From contig NC_083678.1 of assembly GCF_030384665.1 (NCBI RefSeq), forward strand, positions 744,001 to 808,000: a stretch of 64,000 nt of DNA, in the 5' to 3' direction. Both the position numbers and the translations under genes were made by a program. The number at the start of each line of letters is the position of its first letter. Position 1 is the stretch's first letter. This DNA is from Lodderomyces elongisporus. Its lineage: Eukaryota > Ascomycota > Pichiomycetes > Serinales > Debaryomycetaceae. This document shows positions 44,301 to 56,300 of the stretch, piece after piece. The notes below the pieces were generated by a model. It was not told the origin of the DNA, searched no databases, and was given only the letters and a program-made list of their open reading frames with translations.

Positions 44301-45296
44301 AGATTCTTGGACAGGCAGTTGAGATCCAAGTTTTTTGGAAAAGTAAAAAGGTTTGGAATCCTTTGCAAAGACGTTTTGAAAACATTTATTAAAAAAGGGC
44401 ATTGTTAATTTTTAAATTGTAGTCTTACTAAATTATTGATTGTAAAATCTGGTTAATGTTGTCGAGTAAGGCTTGGTTGTGTGTTTAATTGTGGTAAAAG
44501 AAAGAAGAAGAAGAAGAAGAAGAAAAGGGTAAAAGAAGGTTTGAGGTCACAAGGGTTTTGTTTGTGGATATTTATACTTCACCAGGTAGCCCTCCAGTCA
44601 CGCCTTGTGGTTGGGGATTAACAAGTAAATTGTGTTATGCCATATACATTGTGGTTGCAAAACCCGCGAGGAAGTGAGGGGAACAGAACGGCGAGGAAAT
44701 CCCTTCTGGTAGCTCAGCAGTGTGTGTGCAATTGTATGTGCTACCAAATGCATCGTAACAAAAAACCAAATGGGTGCTGCAAAACGGGGTGCTGCCAATA
44801 GCGTGTGGCTGTAGCAGAAAGTGGACAACCAGAGTGGATGAATTATGTATTTGGATGCAAGATAGCTCAACATTACCCACAGCCTTATACATCCTGCAAT
44901 GCATCCTATCTCTACGAACAATTCTCGATTCTTTGCAAGTTTGACGGCAATCCGTCGAGAATTGTTTGTGCGTGTTGATTATTCCCCTGAGTTTGGTGCG
45001 AATTTACGGGAAAAGTCTTTTCTGCTGAAGTTTGAGGACAATTGTGGGCTCAGCTGCCCACTGTAGTGGCTTTTGTAAAGTTTTTTGTAAAGTACACACG
45101 CACCCACGCGCGTCCATCTTACGTGTATCTTAGGTTGACTCGTTTAAAGCAGCTCACGTGCGCGCACACATACACATACTCCAGTCCGAGATACTCTAGT
45201 TTGCAATGACAGCGATTGCGCGAAATATACAGAACGTTCAATTTGAGAAGAACAACAACAACTAGGTCGTAAATTTTAGTGTTTACTTTCGTTTGT
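41356..45296. repeat. tandem array unit 4
   Basis: 3941 bp, one 9-bp NTN repeat fewer than unit 3. Confidence 0.95.
42597..44402 (-). CDS. array gene copy 4, unknown function
   Basis: 601 residues, as copy 3 with three fewer residues in the NTN tract (plus-strand 43416 onward). Confidence 0.75.
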   Translation of the reverse strand: MPFFNKCFQNVFAKDSKPFYFSKKLGSQLPVQESIIPEEAERFLIAEGVRRSTIAGEKRPCKRGDVFKVSLLFQGLRTKFKSFNPKMFQWMKWLQQVNDTDFIQSFVSKQHSVVRIGESAFTSADKKYLIYRVSKEHFEEIESEVANSTTLWEEDLVLPPYLHLFSMKVYDEDRYYTISPVLDNKADREYPSEQDTNSANYTNSANYTNNTSYTNNTNYTNNTNDANNANNANKTNNTNNTNNTNNTNNTNNTNNTNNTNNTNNTNNTNNTNNTNNTNNTNNTNNTNNNNTNNTNNTNNTNNTNNTNNTNNNTNNNNNNNTNTNNTNNTNDANYISDFISTRNTCYTNEALSTAHCSRTSWQHIYCIDQDSIMGTIGIPMLAEERENLLLKLSQQTKHLVAQKKTNYKLVIGIVFNEKIRPKIQVWFDAHHRIYKGEGRIKTLFRFGKAKARTPEEYASWLLESLDQHIEVIEGELHPENFEITTPPLSISLTCFLNSIKASFKKVFKLFLNLSKALRIAELGQSLINAKNKKLKKPEKLKKPKKRKKRKKRKKKTRKKKGLRPKLKDTLILMLFQMLFILLILMLFLKLFLMLPLLLLHG

Positions 45297-48200
45297 AGGC
45301 TGAGTGCGAAATAGAAGAATGGTTCAATTACAAATAGCAGAGTGTATACATAAACAGAAAGGTGTGTTAATATTAGAAAAAAAAGTGCATATATTAGTAG
45401 CAAAACTCACTGAGTCCCTCACCATGATGTGTTCCTGAAAACGAGTGAAAGCTGTATATATTGAACGAGTGTAGATGCAGGTGCAATGGGAGATACCAAA
45501 AGTGTGTGCGTGCCAGTGACGGATAAGATAAGTAGTAGCAGGGCCCTTTGTGGTGTATGAACACGGGCACACTTTTTGGTGAGCTCTCCTTCTTGGGGAT
45601 CATGGCTGGGTTTGTGATATAGTTGGCCATCGAGCAGCAGCAGCAATATTAGGAACAGCAATAGCAGGAACAGCATCAGCAACACCACCAGAAATAACAC
45701 CGGTTAAATTTTTGACAACTTTGAAGCGCATGCTTTGAGTTTGGTCGACACTGGATAGCACACACTATGCCAAATATGATTTCTACGATTTCTATTATTT
45801 CTATGATTTCTATAATTTCTATAATTTCTATAATTTCTATAATTTCTATAATTTCTATAATTTCTATAATTTCTATAATTTCTATAATTTCTATGATTTC
45901 TATAATTTCTATAATTTCTATAATTTCTATGATTTCTATGATTTCTATGATTTCTATGACTTCTATGATTTCTATGATTTCTATGATTTCTATGATTTCT
46001 ATGATTTCTATGATTTCTATGATTTCTATGATTTCTATGATTTCTATGATTTCTATGATTTCTATGATTTCTATGATTTCTATGATTTCTATGATGAATA
46101 TTAATAGTAGTGGTGGTGGGAGCAGTAGTAGTAGTGGTAGTAAAGCTATTCCACCACGAGCAAACAATGATTATTATGTAGCAAAATTAATCCCCGAGAG
46201 CTGATTCCACAAGCATTTCTTCTGCACCATCTGAAACAACTTGCACGGTGACTTATACAACTCAACCTGTGATTCTATGATCCCGCTGTGCCTTGTTGAT
46301 ACCCCTAGTGCATATGCGTCCTCCACATTTTTCGTCCCCCGTACAAGATCATACGACAAAGGCGCCATTTTGTCGCAGGATCTGCCAAGTTCAGAATAAA
46401 TGTGTGAGTCGGCAGCTACACTAGTGCAATGTTGTGGTAGGCTATGGGAAACGGTAGCAGAGGTCGGTGGGCTCCCCTGCTTTGGGATCATGGTTGGGTT
46501 TGTGATATAGTCATCCGTGAAGCAGCAACAGAGGTAACATCAGAAATAGCTTTAGGAACAGCATCAGGATCAATAAGATGAATAGCATCTGGAATAGCAT
46601 CAGGATCAAGGTGTCTTTTAACTTCGGTCTTAATCCCTTTTTTTTTCGTGTTTTTTTTTTTCTTTTTTTTCGTTTTTTTCGTTTTTTTGGTTTTTTTAGT
46701 TTTTCTGGTTTTTTTAGTTTTTTATTTTTAGCATTAATTAAGCTTTGTCCAAGTTCTGCAATTCGCAGAGCCTTGGATAGATTCAAAAAGAGTTTAAAAA
46801 CCTTTTTGAAACTCGCTTTAATGCTATTTAGGAAGCAAGTGAGGCTGATACTTAGGGGTGGTGTCGTGATTTCAAAGTTTTCTGGATGTAGTTCCCCCTC
46901 TATAACCTCAATGTGTTGATCTAAACTTTCTAGCAACCATGAAGCATACTCTTCAGGTGTTCTGGCCTTTGCTTTGCCAAACCTGAAGAGAGTCTTAATC
47001 CTGCCCTCTCCCTTATAAATTCGGTGGTGGGCGTCAAACCAAACTTGGATTTTTGGTCGAATTTTCTCATTAAAGACAATTCCTATAACAAGCTTGTAGT
47101 TTGTTCTCTTTTGAGCTACAAGATGTTTTGTTTGTTGTGAAAGCTTTAAGAGTAGATTCTCCCTCTCCTCGGCAAGCATTGGAATCCCGATAGTGCCCAT
47201 TATACTATCTTGGTCAATACAGTATATGTGTTGCCACGACGTGCGGGAACAATGCGCAGTAGACAAAGCTTCATTGGTATAGCAAGTGTTTCGTGTAGAA
47301 ATGAAATCACTTATGTAGTTAGCATCATTGGTGTTGTTGGTGTTGTTGGTGTTGGTGTTGTTGGTGTTGTTGGTGTTGGTGTTGTTGTTGTTGTTGTTGT
47401 TGGTGTTGTTGTTGGTGTTGTTGGTGTTGTTGGTGTTGTTGGTGTTGTTGGTGTTGTTGGTGTTGTTGGTGTTGTTGTTGTTGGTGTTGTTGGTGTTGTT
47501 GGTGTTGTTGGTGTTGTTGGTGTTGTTGGTGTTGTTGGTGTTGTTGGTGTTGTTGGTGTTGTTGGTGTTGTTGGTGTTGTTGGTGTTGTTGGTGTTGTTG
47601 GTGTTGTTGGTGTTGTTGGTGTTGTTGTTGTTGGTGTTGTTGGTGTTGTTGGTGTTGTTGGTGTTGTTGGTGTTGTTGGTGTTGTTGGTGTTGTTGGTGT
47701 TGTTGGTGTTGTTGGTGTTGTTGGTGTTGTTGGTGTTGTTGGTGTTGTTGGTGTTGTTGGTGTTGTTGGTGTTGTTGGTGTTGTTGGTGTTGTTGGTGTT
47801 GTTGGTGTTGTTGGTCTTGTTAGCGTTGTTAGCGTTGTTAGCGTCGTTGGTGTTGTTTGTGTAATTGGTGTTGTTTGTGTAACTAGTGTTGTTTGTGTAA
47901 TTAGCGCTGTTTGTGTAGTTAGCGCTGTTTGTGTCTTGTTCCGAAGGGTACTCCCTATCAGCCTTGTTGTCAAGAACAGGGCTTATAGTATAGTACCTGT
48001 CCTCATCATAGACCTTCATACTAAAAAGATGAAGATATGGAGGCAAAACTAAATCTTCTTCCCAGAGAGTAGTTGAATTTGCAACTTCACTTTCAATTTC
48101 TTCAAAGTGTTCCTTTGAAACTCTGTAGATGAGATACTTTTTATCAGCAGATGTAAATGCAGACTCACCAATTCTAACCACAGAATGTTGCTTCGAAACA

Positions 48201-49411
48201 AACGATTGTATAAAATCGGTGTCGTTTACTTGCTGCAACCATTTCATCCATTGGAACATCTTTGGGTTGAACGATTTGAATTTTGTCCTCAACCCCTGGA
48301 ACAGCAAGGACACTTTGAAAACATCACCTCTTTTGCACGGTCTTTTCTCACCGGCAATTGTGGAGCGTCTAACACCTTCAGCAATGAGAAACCTTTCGGC
48401 CTCTTCTGGAATTATAGATTCTTGGACAGGCAGTTGAGATCCAAGTTTTTTGGAAAAGTAAAAAGGTTTGGAATCCTTTGCAAAGACGTTTTGAAAACAT
48501 TTATTAAAAAAGGGCATTGTTAATTTTTAAATTGTAGTCTTACTAAATTATTGATTGTAAAATCTGGTTAATGTTGTCGAGTAAGGCTTGGTTGTGTGTT
48601 TAATTGTGGTAAAAGAAAGAAGAAGAAGAAGAAGAAGAAAAGGGTAAAAGAAGGTTTGAGGTCACAAGGGTTTTGTTTGTGGATATTTATACTTCACCAG
48701 GTAGCCCTCCAGTCACGCCTTGTGGTTGGGGATTAACAAGTAAATTGTGTTATGCCATATACATTGTGGTTGCAAAACCCGCGAGGAAGTGAGGGGAACA
48801 GAACGGCGAGGAAATCCCTTCTGGTAGCTCAGCAGTGTGTGTGCAATTGTATGTGCTACCAAATGCATCGTAACAAAAAACCAAATGGGTGCTGCAAAAC
48901 GGGGTGCTGCCAATAGCGTGTGGCTGTAGCAGAAAGTGGACAACCAGAGTGGATGAATTATGTATTTGGATGCAAGATAGCTCAACATTACCCACAGCCT
49001 TATACATCCTGCAATGCATCCTATCTCTACGAACAATTCTCGATTCTTTGCAAGTTTGACGGCAATCCGTCGAGAATTGTTTGTGCGTGTTGATTATTCC
49101 CCTGAGTTTGGTGCGAATTTACGGGAAAAGTCTTTTCTGCTGAAGTTTGAGGACAATTGTGGGCTCAGCTGCCCACTGTAGTGGCTTTTGTAAAGTTTTT
49201 TGTAAAGTACACACGCACCCACGCGCGTCCATCTTACGTGTATCTTAGGTTGACTCGTTTAAAGCAGCTCACGTGCGCGCACACATACACATACTCCAGT
49301 CCGAGATACTCTAGTTTGCAATGACAGCGATTGCGCGAAATATACAGAACGTTCAATTTGAGAAGAACAACAACAACTAGGTCGTAAATTTTAGTGTTTA
49401 CTTTCGTTTGT
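45297..49411. repeat. tandem array unit 5 (longest, with copy-1-type variants)
   Basis: 4115 bp. The NTN tract is 201 bp longer than in unit 4 and the ATTTCTATG minisatellite 27 bp shorter, which accounts exactly for the length. Two bases near 47106 and 47213 match unit 1 rather than units 2-4 and 6-9. Confidence 0.95.
46511..48517 (-). CDS. array gene copy 5, unknown function
   Basis: 668 residues, the longest copy. The NTN tract (plus-strand 47330 onward) contains a duplicated segment with two NNNN markers (near 47468 and 47621) and an extra TNTNNTN block at its C-terminal side. It has Arg in QKRTNYK, like copy 1. Confidence 0.75.
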   Translation of the reverse strand: MPFFNKCFQNVFAKDSKPFYFSKKLGSQLPVQESIIPEEAERFLIAEGVRRSTIAGEKRPCKRGDVFKVSLLFQGLRTKFKSFNPKMFQWMKWLQQVNDTDFIQSFVSKQHSVVRIGESAFTSADKKYLIYRVSKEHFEEIESEVANSTTLWEEDLVLPPYLHLFSMKVYDEDRYYTISPVLDNKADREYPSEQDTNSANYTNSANYTNNTSYTNNTNYTNNTNDANNANNANKTNNTNNTNNTNNTNNTNNTNNTNNTNNTNNTNNTNNTNNTNNTNNTNNTNNTNNTNNTNNTNNNNTNNTNNTNNTNNTNNTNNTNNTNNTNNTNNTNNTNNTNNTNNTNNTNNNNTNNTNNTNNTNNTNNTNNTNNNTNNNNNNNTNTNNTNNTNTNNTNNTNDANYISDFISTRNTCYTNEALSTAHCSRTSWQHIYCIDQDSIMGTIGIPMLAEERENLLLKLSQQTKHLVAQKRTNYKLVIGIVFNEKIRPKIQVWFDAHHRIYKGEGRIKTLFRFGKAKARTPEEYASWLLESLDQHIEVIEGELHPENFEITTPPLSISLTCFLNSIKASFKKVFKLFLNLSKALRIAELGQSLINAKNKKLKKPEKLKKPKKRKKRKKRKKKTRKKKGLRPKLKDTLILMLFQMLFILLILMLFLKLFLMLPLLLLHG

Positions 49412-52400
49412 AGGCTGAGTGCGAAATAGAAGAATGGTTCAATTACAAATAGCAGAGTGTATACATAAACAGAAAGGTGTGTTAATATTAGAAAAAAAAG
49501 TGCATATATTAGTAGCAAAACTCACTGAGTCCCTCACCATGATGTGTTCCTGAAAACGAGTGAAAGCTGTATATATTGAACGAGTGTAGATGCAGGTGCA
49601 ATGGGAGATACCAAAAGTGTGTGCGTGCCAGTGACGGATAAGATAAGTAGTAGCAGGGCCCTTTGTGGTGTATGAACACGGGCACACTTTTTGGTGAGCT
49701 CTCCTTCTTGGGGATCATGGCTGGGTTTGTGATATAGTTGGCCATCGAGCAGCAGCAGCAATATTAGGAACAGCAATAGCAGGAACAGCATCAGCAACAC
49801 CACCAGAAATAACACCGGTTAAATTTTTGACAACTTTGAAGCGCATGCTTTGAGTTTGGTCGACACTGGATAGCACACACTATGCCAAATATGATTTCTA
49901 CGATTTCTATTATTTCTATGATTTCTATAATTTCTATAATTTCTATAATTTCTATAATTTCTATAATTTCTATAATTTCTATAATTTCTATAATTTCTAT
50001 AATTTCTATGATTTCTATAATTTCTATAATTTCTATAATTTCTATGATTTCTATGATTTCTATGACTTCTATGATTTCTATGATTTCTATGATTTCTATG
50101 ATTTCTATGATTTCTATGATTTCTATGATTTCTATGATTTCTATGATTTCTATGATTTCTATGATTTCTATGATTTCTATGATTTCTATGATTTCTATGA
50201 TTTCTATGATTTCTATGATTTCTATGATTTCTATGATTTCTATGATGAATATTAATAGTAGTGGTGGTGGGAGCAGTAGTAGTAGTGGTAGTAAAGCTAT
50301 TCCACCACGAGCAAACAATGATTATTATGTAGCAAAATTAATCCCCGAGAGCTGATTCCACAAGCATTTCTTCTGCACCATCTGAAACAACTTGCACGGT
50401 GACTTATACAACTCAACCTGTGATTCTATGATCCCGCTGTGCCTTGTTGATACCCCTAGTGCATATGCGTCCTCCACATTTTTCGTCCCCCGTACAAGAT
50501 CATACGACAAAGGCGCCATTTTGTCGCAGGATCTGCCAAGTTCAGAATAAATGTGTGAGTCGGCAGCTACACTAGTGCAATGTTGTGGTAGGCTATGGGA
50601 AACGGTAGCAGAGGTCGGTGGGCTCCCCTGCTTTGGGATCATGGTTGGGTTTGTGATATAGTCATCCGTGAAGCAGCAACAGAGGTAACATCAGAAATAG
50701 CTTTAGGAACAGCATCAGGATCAATAAGATGAATAGCATCTGGAATAGCATCAGGATCAAGGTGTCTTTTAACTTCGGTCTTAATCCCTTTTTTTTTCGT
50801 GTTTTTTTTTTTCTTTTTTTTCGTTTTTTTCGTTTTTTTGGTTTTTTTAGTTTTTCTGGTTTTTTTAGTTTTTTATTTTTAGCATTAATTAAGCTTTGTC
50901 CAAGTTCTGCAATTCGCAGAGCCTTGGATAGATTCAAAAAGAGTTTAAAAACCTTTTTGAAACTCGCTTTAATGCTATTTAGGAAGCAAGTGAGGCTGAT
51001 ACTTAGGGGTGGTGTCGTGATTTCAAAGTTTTCTGGATGTAGTTCCCCCTCTATAACCTCAATGTGTTGATCTAAACTTTCTAGCAACCATGAAGCATAC
51101 TCTTCAGGTGTTCTGGCCTTTGCTTTGCCAAACCTGAAGAGAGTCTTAATCCTGCCCTCTCCCTTATAAATTCGGTGGTGGGCGTCAAACCAAACTTGGA
51201 TTTTTGGTCGAATTTTCTCATTAAAGACAATTCCTATAACAAGCTTGTAGTTTGTTTTCTTTTGAGCTACAAGATGTTTTGTTTGTTGTGAAAGCTTTAA
51301 GAGTAGATTCTCCCTCTCCTCGGCAAGCATTGGAATCCCGATAGTGCCCATTATACTATCTTGATCAATACAGTATATGTGTTGCCACGACGTGCGGGAA
51401 CAATGCGCAGTAGACAAAGCTTCATTGGTATAGCAAGTGTTTCGTGTAGAAATGAAATCACTTATGTAGTTAGCATCATTGGTGTTGTTGGTGTTGTTGG
51501 TGTTGGTGTTGTTGTTGTTGTTGTTGTTGGTGTTGTTGTTGGTGTTGTTGGTGTTGTTGGTGTTGTTGGTGTTGTTGGTGTTGTTGGTGTTGTTGGTGTT
51601 GTTGGTGTTGTTGTTGTTGGTGTTGTTGGTGTTGTTGGTGTTGTTGGTGTTGTTGGTGTTGTTGGTGTTGTTGGTGTTGTTGGTGTTGTTGGTGTTGTTG
51701 GTGTTGTTGGTGTTGTTGGTGTTGTTGGTGTTGTTGGTGTTGTTGGTGTTGTTGGTGTTGTTGGTGTTGTTGGTCTTGTTAGCGTTGTTAGCGTTGTTAG
51801 CGTCGTTGGTGTTGTTTGTGTAATTGGTGTTGTTTGTGTAACTAGTGTTGTTTGTGTAATTAGCGCTGTTTGTGTAGTTAGCGCTGTTTGTGTCTTGTTC
51901 CGAAGGGTACTCCCTATCAGCCTTGTTGTCAAGAACAGGGCTTATAGTATAGTACCTGTCCTCATCATAGACCTTCATACTAAAAAGATGAAGATATGGA
52001 GGCAAAACTAAATCTTCTTCCCAGAGAGTAGTTGAATTTGCAACTTCACTTTCAATTTCTTCAAAGTGTTCCTTTGAAACTCTGTAGATGAGATACTTTT
52101 TATCAGCAGATGTAAATGCAGACTCACCAATTCTAACCACAGAATGTTGCTTCGAAACAAACGATTGTATAAAATCGGTGTCGTTTACTTGCTGCAACCA
52201 TTTCATCCATTGGAACATCTTTGGGTTGAACGATTTGAATTTTGTCCTCAACCCCTGGAACAGCAAGGACACTTTGAAAACATCACCTCTTTTGCACGGT
52301 CTTTTCTCACCGGCAATTGTGGAGCGTCTAACACCTTCAGCAATGAGAAACCTTTCGGCCTCTTCTGGAATTATAGATTCTTGGACAGGCAGTTGAGATC

Positions 52401-53370
52401 CAAGTTTTTTGGAAAAGTAAAAAGGTTTGGAATCCTTTGCAAAGACGTTTTGAAAACATTTATTAAAAAAGGGCATTGTTAATTTTTAAATTGTAGTCTT
52501 ACTAAATTATTGATTGTAAAATCTGGTTAATGTTGTCGAGTAAGGCTTGGTTGTGTGTTTAATTGTGGTAAAAGAAAGAAGAAGAAGAAGAAGAAGAAAA
52601 GGGTAAAAGAAGGTTTGAGGTCACAAGGGTTTTGTTTGTGGATATTTATACTTCACCAGGTAGCCCTCCAGTCACGCCTTGTGGTTGGGGATTAACAAGT
52701 AAATTGTGTTATGCCATATACATTGTGGTTGCAAAACCCGCGAGGAAGTGAGGGGAACAGAACGGCGAGGAAATCCCTTCTGGTAGCTCAGCAGTGTGTG
52801 TGCAATTGTATGTGCTACCAAATGCATCGTAACAAAAAACCAAATGGGTGCTGCAAAACGGGGTGCTGCCAATAGCGTGTGGCTGTAGCAGAAAGTGGAC
52901 AACCAGAGTGGATGAATTATGTATTTGGATGCAAGATAGCTCAACATTACCCACAGCCTTATACATCCTGCAATGCATCCTATCTCTACGAACAATTCTC
53001 GATTCTTTGCAAGTTTGACGGCAATCCGTCGAGAATTGTTTGTGCGTGTTGATTATTCCCCTGAGTTTGGTGCGAATTTACGGGAAAAGTCTTTTCTGCT
53101 GAAGTTTGAGGACAATTGTGGGCTCAGCTGCCCACTGTAGTGGCTTTTGTAAAGTTTTTTGTAAAGTACACACGCACCCACGCGCGTCCATCTTACGTGT
53201 ATCTTAGGTTGACTCGTTTAAAGCAGCTCACGTGCGCGCACACATACACATACTCCAGTCCGAGATACTCTAGTTTGCAATGACAGCGATTGCGCGAAAT
53301 ATACAGAACGTTCAATTTGAGAAGAACAACAACAACTAGGTCGTAAATTTTAGTGTTTACTTTCGTTTGT
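49412..53370. repeat. tandem array unit 6
   Basis: 3959 bp. Compared with unit 2, the NTN tract is 18 bp shorter and the ATTTCTATG tract 9 bp longer. Confidence 0.95.
50662..52476 (-). CDS. array gene copy 6, unknown function
   Basis: 604 residues, the same length as copy 3 and apparently the same protein. Confidence 0.75.
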   Translation of the reverse strand: MPFFNKCFQNVFAKDSKPFYFSKKLGSQLPVQESIIPEEAERFLIAEGVRRSTIAGEKRPCKRGDVFKVSLLFQGLRTKFKSFNPKMFQWMKWLQQVNDTDFIQSFVSKQHSVVRIGESAFTSADKKYLIYRVSKEHFEEIESEVANSTTLWEEDLVLPPYLHLFSMKVYDEDRYYTISPVLDNKADREYPSEQDTNSANYTNSANYTNNTSYTNNTNYTNNTNDANNANNANKTNNTNNTNNTNNTNNTNNTNNTNNTNNTNNTNNTNNTNNTNNTNNTNNTNNTNNNNTNNTNNTNNTNNTNNTNNTNNTNNNTNNNNNNNTNTNNTNNTNDANYISDFISTRNTCYTNEALSTAHCSRTSWQHIYCIDQDSIMGTIGIPMLAEERENLLLKLSQQTKHLVAQKKTNYKLVIGIVFNEKIRPKIQVWFDAHHRIYKGEGRIKTLFRFGKAKARTPEEYASWLLESLDQHIEVIEGELHPENFEITTPPLSISLTCFLNSIKASFKKVFKLFLNLSKALRIAELGQSLINAKNKKLKKPEKLKKPKKRKKRKKRKKKTRKKKGLRPKLKDTLILMLFQMLFILLILMLFLKLFLMLPLLLLHG

Positions 53371-56300
53371 AGGCTGAGTGCGAAATAGAAGAATGGTTCA
53401 ATTACAAATAGCAGAGTGTATACATAAACAGAAAGGTGTGTTAATATTAGAAAAAAAAGTGCATATATTAGTAGCAAAACTCACTGAGTCCCTCACCATG
53501 ATGTGTTCCTGAAAACGAGTGAAAGCTGTATATATTGAACGAGTGTAGATGCAGGTGCAATGGGAGATACCAAAAGTGTGTGCGTGCCAGTGACGGATAA
53601 GATAAGTAGTAGCAGGGCCCTTTGTGGTGTATGAACACGGGCACACTTTTTGGTGAGCTCTCCTTCTTGGGGATCATGGCTGGGTTTGTGATATAGTTGG
53701 CCATCGAGCAGCAGCAGCAATATTAGGAACAGCAATAGCAGGAACAGCATCAGCAACACCACCAGAAATAACACCGGTTAAATTTTTGACAACTTTGAAG
53801 CGCATGCTTTGAGTTTGGTCGACACTGGATAGCACACACTATGCCAAATATGATTTCTACGATTTCTATTATTTCTATGATTTCTATAATTTCTATAATT
53901 TCTATAATTTCTATAATTTCTATAATTTCTATAATTTCTATAATTTCTATAATTTCTATAATTTCTATAATTTCTATGATTTCTATAATTTCTATAATTT
54001 CTATAATTTCTATGATTTCTATGATTTCTATGACTTCTATGATTTCTATGATTTCTATGATTTCTATGATTTCTATGATTTCTATGATTTCTATGATTTC
54101 TATGATTTCTATGATTTCTATGATTTCTATGATTTCTATGATTTCTATGATTTCTATGATTTCTATGATTTCTATGATGAATATTAATAGTAGTGGTGGT
54201 GGGAGCAGTAGTAGTAGTGGTAGTAAAGCTATTCCACCACGAGCAAACAATGATTATTATGTAGCAAAATTAATCCCCGAGAGCTGATTCCACAAGCATT
54301 TCTTCTGCACCATCTGAAACAACTTGCACGGTGACTTATACAACTCAACCTGTGATTCTATGATCCCGCTGTGCCTTGTTGATACCCCTAGTGCATATGC
54401 GTCCTCCACATTTTTCGTCCCCCGTACAAGATCATACGACAAAGGCGCCATTTTGTCGCAGGATCTGCCAAGTTCAGAATAAATGTGTGAGTCGGCAGCT
54501 ACACTAGTGCAATGTTGTGGTAGGCTATGGGAAACGGTAGCAGAGGTCGGTGGGCTCCCCTGCTTTGGGATCATGGTTGGGTTTGTGATATAGTCATCCG
54601 TGAAGCAGCAACAGAGGTAACATCAGAAATAGCTTTAGGAACAGCATCAGGATCAATAAGATGAATAGCATCTGGAATAGCATCAGGATCAAGGTGTCTT
54701 TTAACTTCGGTCTTAATCCCTTTTTTTTTCGTGTTTTTTTTTTTCTTTTTTTTCGTTTTTTTCGTTTTTTTGGTTTTTTTAGTTTTTCTGGTTTTTTTAG
54801 TTTTTTATTTTTAGCATTAATTAAGCTTTGTCCAAGTTCTGCAATTCGCAGAGCCTTGGATAGATTCAAAAAGAGTTTAAAAACCTTTTTGAAACTCGCT
54901 TTAATGCTATTTAGGAAGCAAGTGAGGCTGATACTTAGGGGTGGTGTCGTGATTTCAAAGTTTTCTGGATGTAGTTCCCCCTCTATAACCTCAATGTGTT
55001 GATCTAAACTTTCTAGCAACCATGAAGCATACTCTTCAGGTGTTCTGGCCTTTGCTTTGCCAAACCTGAAGAGAGTCTTAATCCTGCCCTCTCCCTTATA
55101 AATTCGGTGGTGGGCGTCAAACCAAACTTGGATTTTTGGTCGAATTTTCTCATTAAAGACAATTCCTATAACAAGCTTGTAGTTTGTTTTCTTTTGAGCT
55201 ACAAGATGTTTTGTTTGTTGTGAAAGCTTTAAGAGTAGATTCTCCCTCTCCTCGGCAAGCATTGGAATCCCGATAGTGCCCATTATACTATCTTGATCAA
55301 TACAGTATATGTGTTGCCACGACGTGCGGGAACAATGCGCAGTAGACAAAGCTTCATTGGTATAGCAAGTGTTTCGTGTAGAAATGAAATCACTTATGTA
55401 GTTAGCATCATTGGTGTTGTTGGTGTTGTTGGTGTTGGTGTTGTTGTTGTTGTTGTTGTTGGTGTTGTTGTTGGTGTTGTTGGTGTTGTTGGTGTTGTTG
55501 GTGTTGTTGGTGTTGTTGGTGTTGTTGGTGTTGTTGTTGTTGGTGTTGTTGGTGTTGTTGGTGTTGTTGGTGTTGTTGGTGTTGTTGGTGTTGTTGGTGT
55601 TGTTGGTGTTGTTGGTGTTGTTGGTGTTGTTGGTGTTGTTGGTGTTGTTGGTGTTGTTGGTGTTGTTGGTGTTGTTGGTGTTGTTGGTGTTGTTGGTCTT
55701 GTTAGCGTTGTTAGCGTTGTTAGCGTCGTTGGTGTTGTTTGTGTAATTGGTGTTGTTTGTGTAACTAGTGTTGTTTGTGTAATTAGCGCTGTTTGTGTAG
55801 TTAGCGCTGTTTGTGTCTTGTTCCGAAGGGTACTCCCTATCAGCCTTGTTGTCAAGAACAGGGCTTATAGTATAGTACCTGTCCTCATCATAGACCTTCA
55901 TACTAAAAAGATGAAGATATGGAGGCAAAACTAAATCTTCTTCCCAGAGAGTAGTTGAATTTGCAACTTCACTTTCAATTTCTTCAAAGTGTTCCTTTGA
56001 AACTCTGTAGATGAGATACTTTTTATCAGCAGATGTAAATGCAGACTCACCAATTCTAACCACAGAATGTTGCTTCGAAACAAACGATTGTATAAAATCG
56101 GTGTCGTTTACTTGCTGCAACCATTTCATCCATTGGAACATCTTTGGGTTGAACGATTTGAATTTTGTCCTCAACCCCTGGAACAGCAAGGACACTTTGA
56201 AAACATCACCTCTTTTGCACGGTCTTTTCTCACCGGCAATTGTGGAGCGTCTAACACCTTCAGCAATGAGAAACCTTTCGGCCTCTTCTGGAATTATAGA

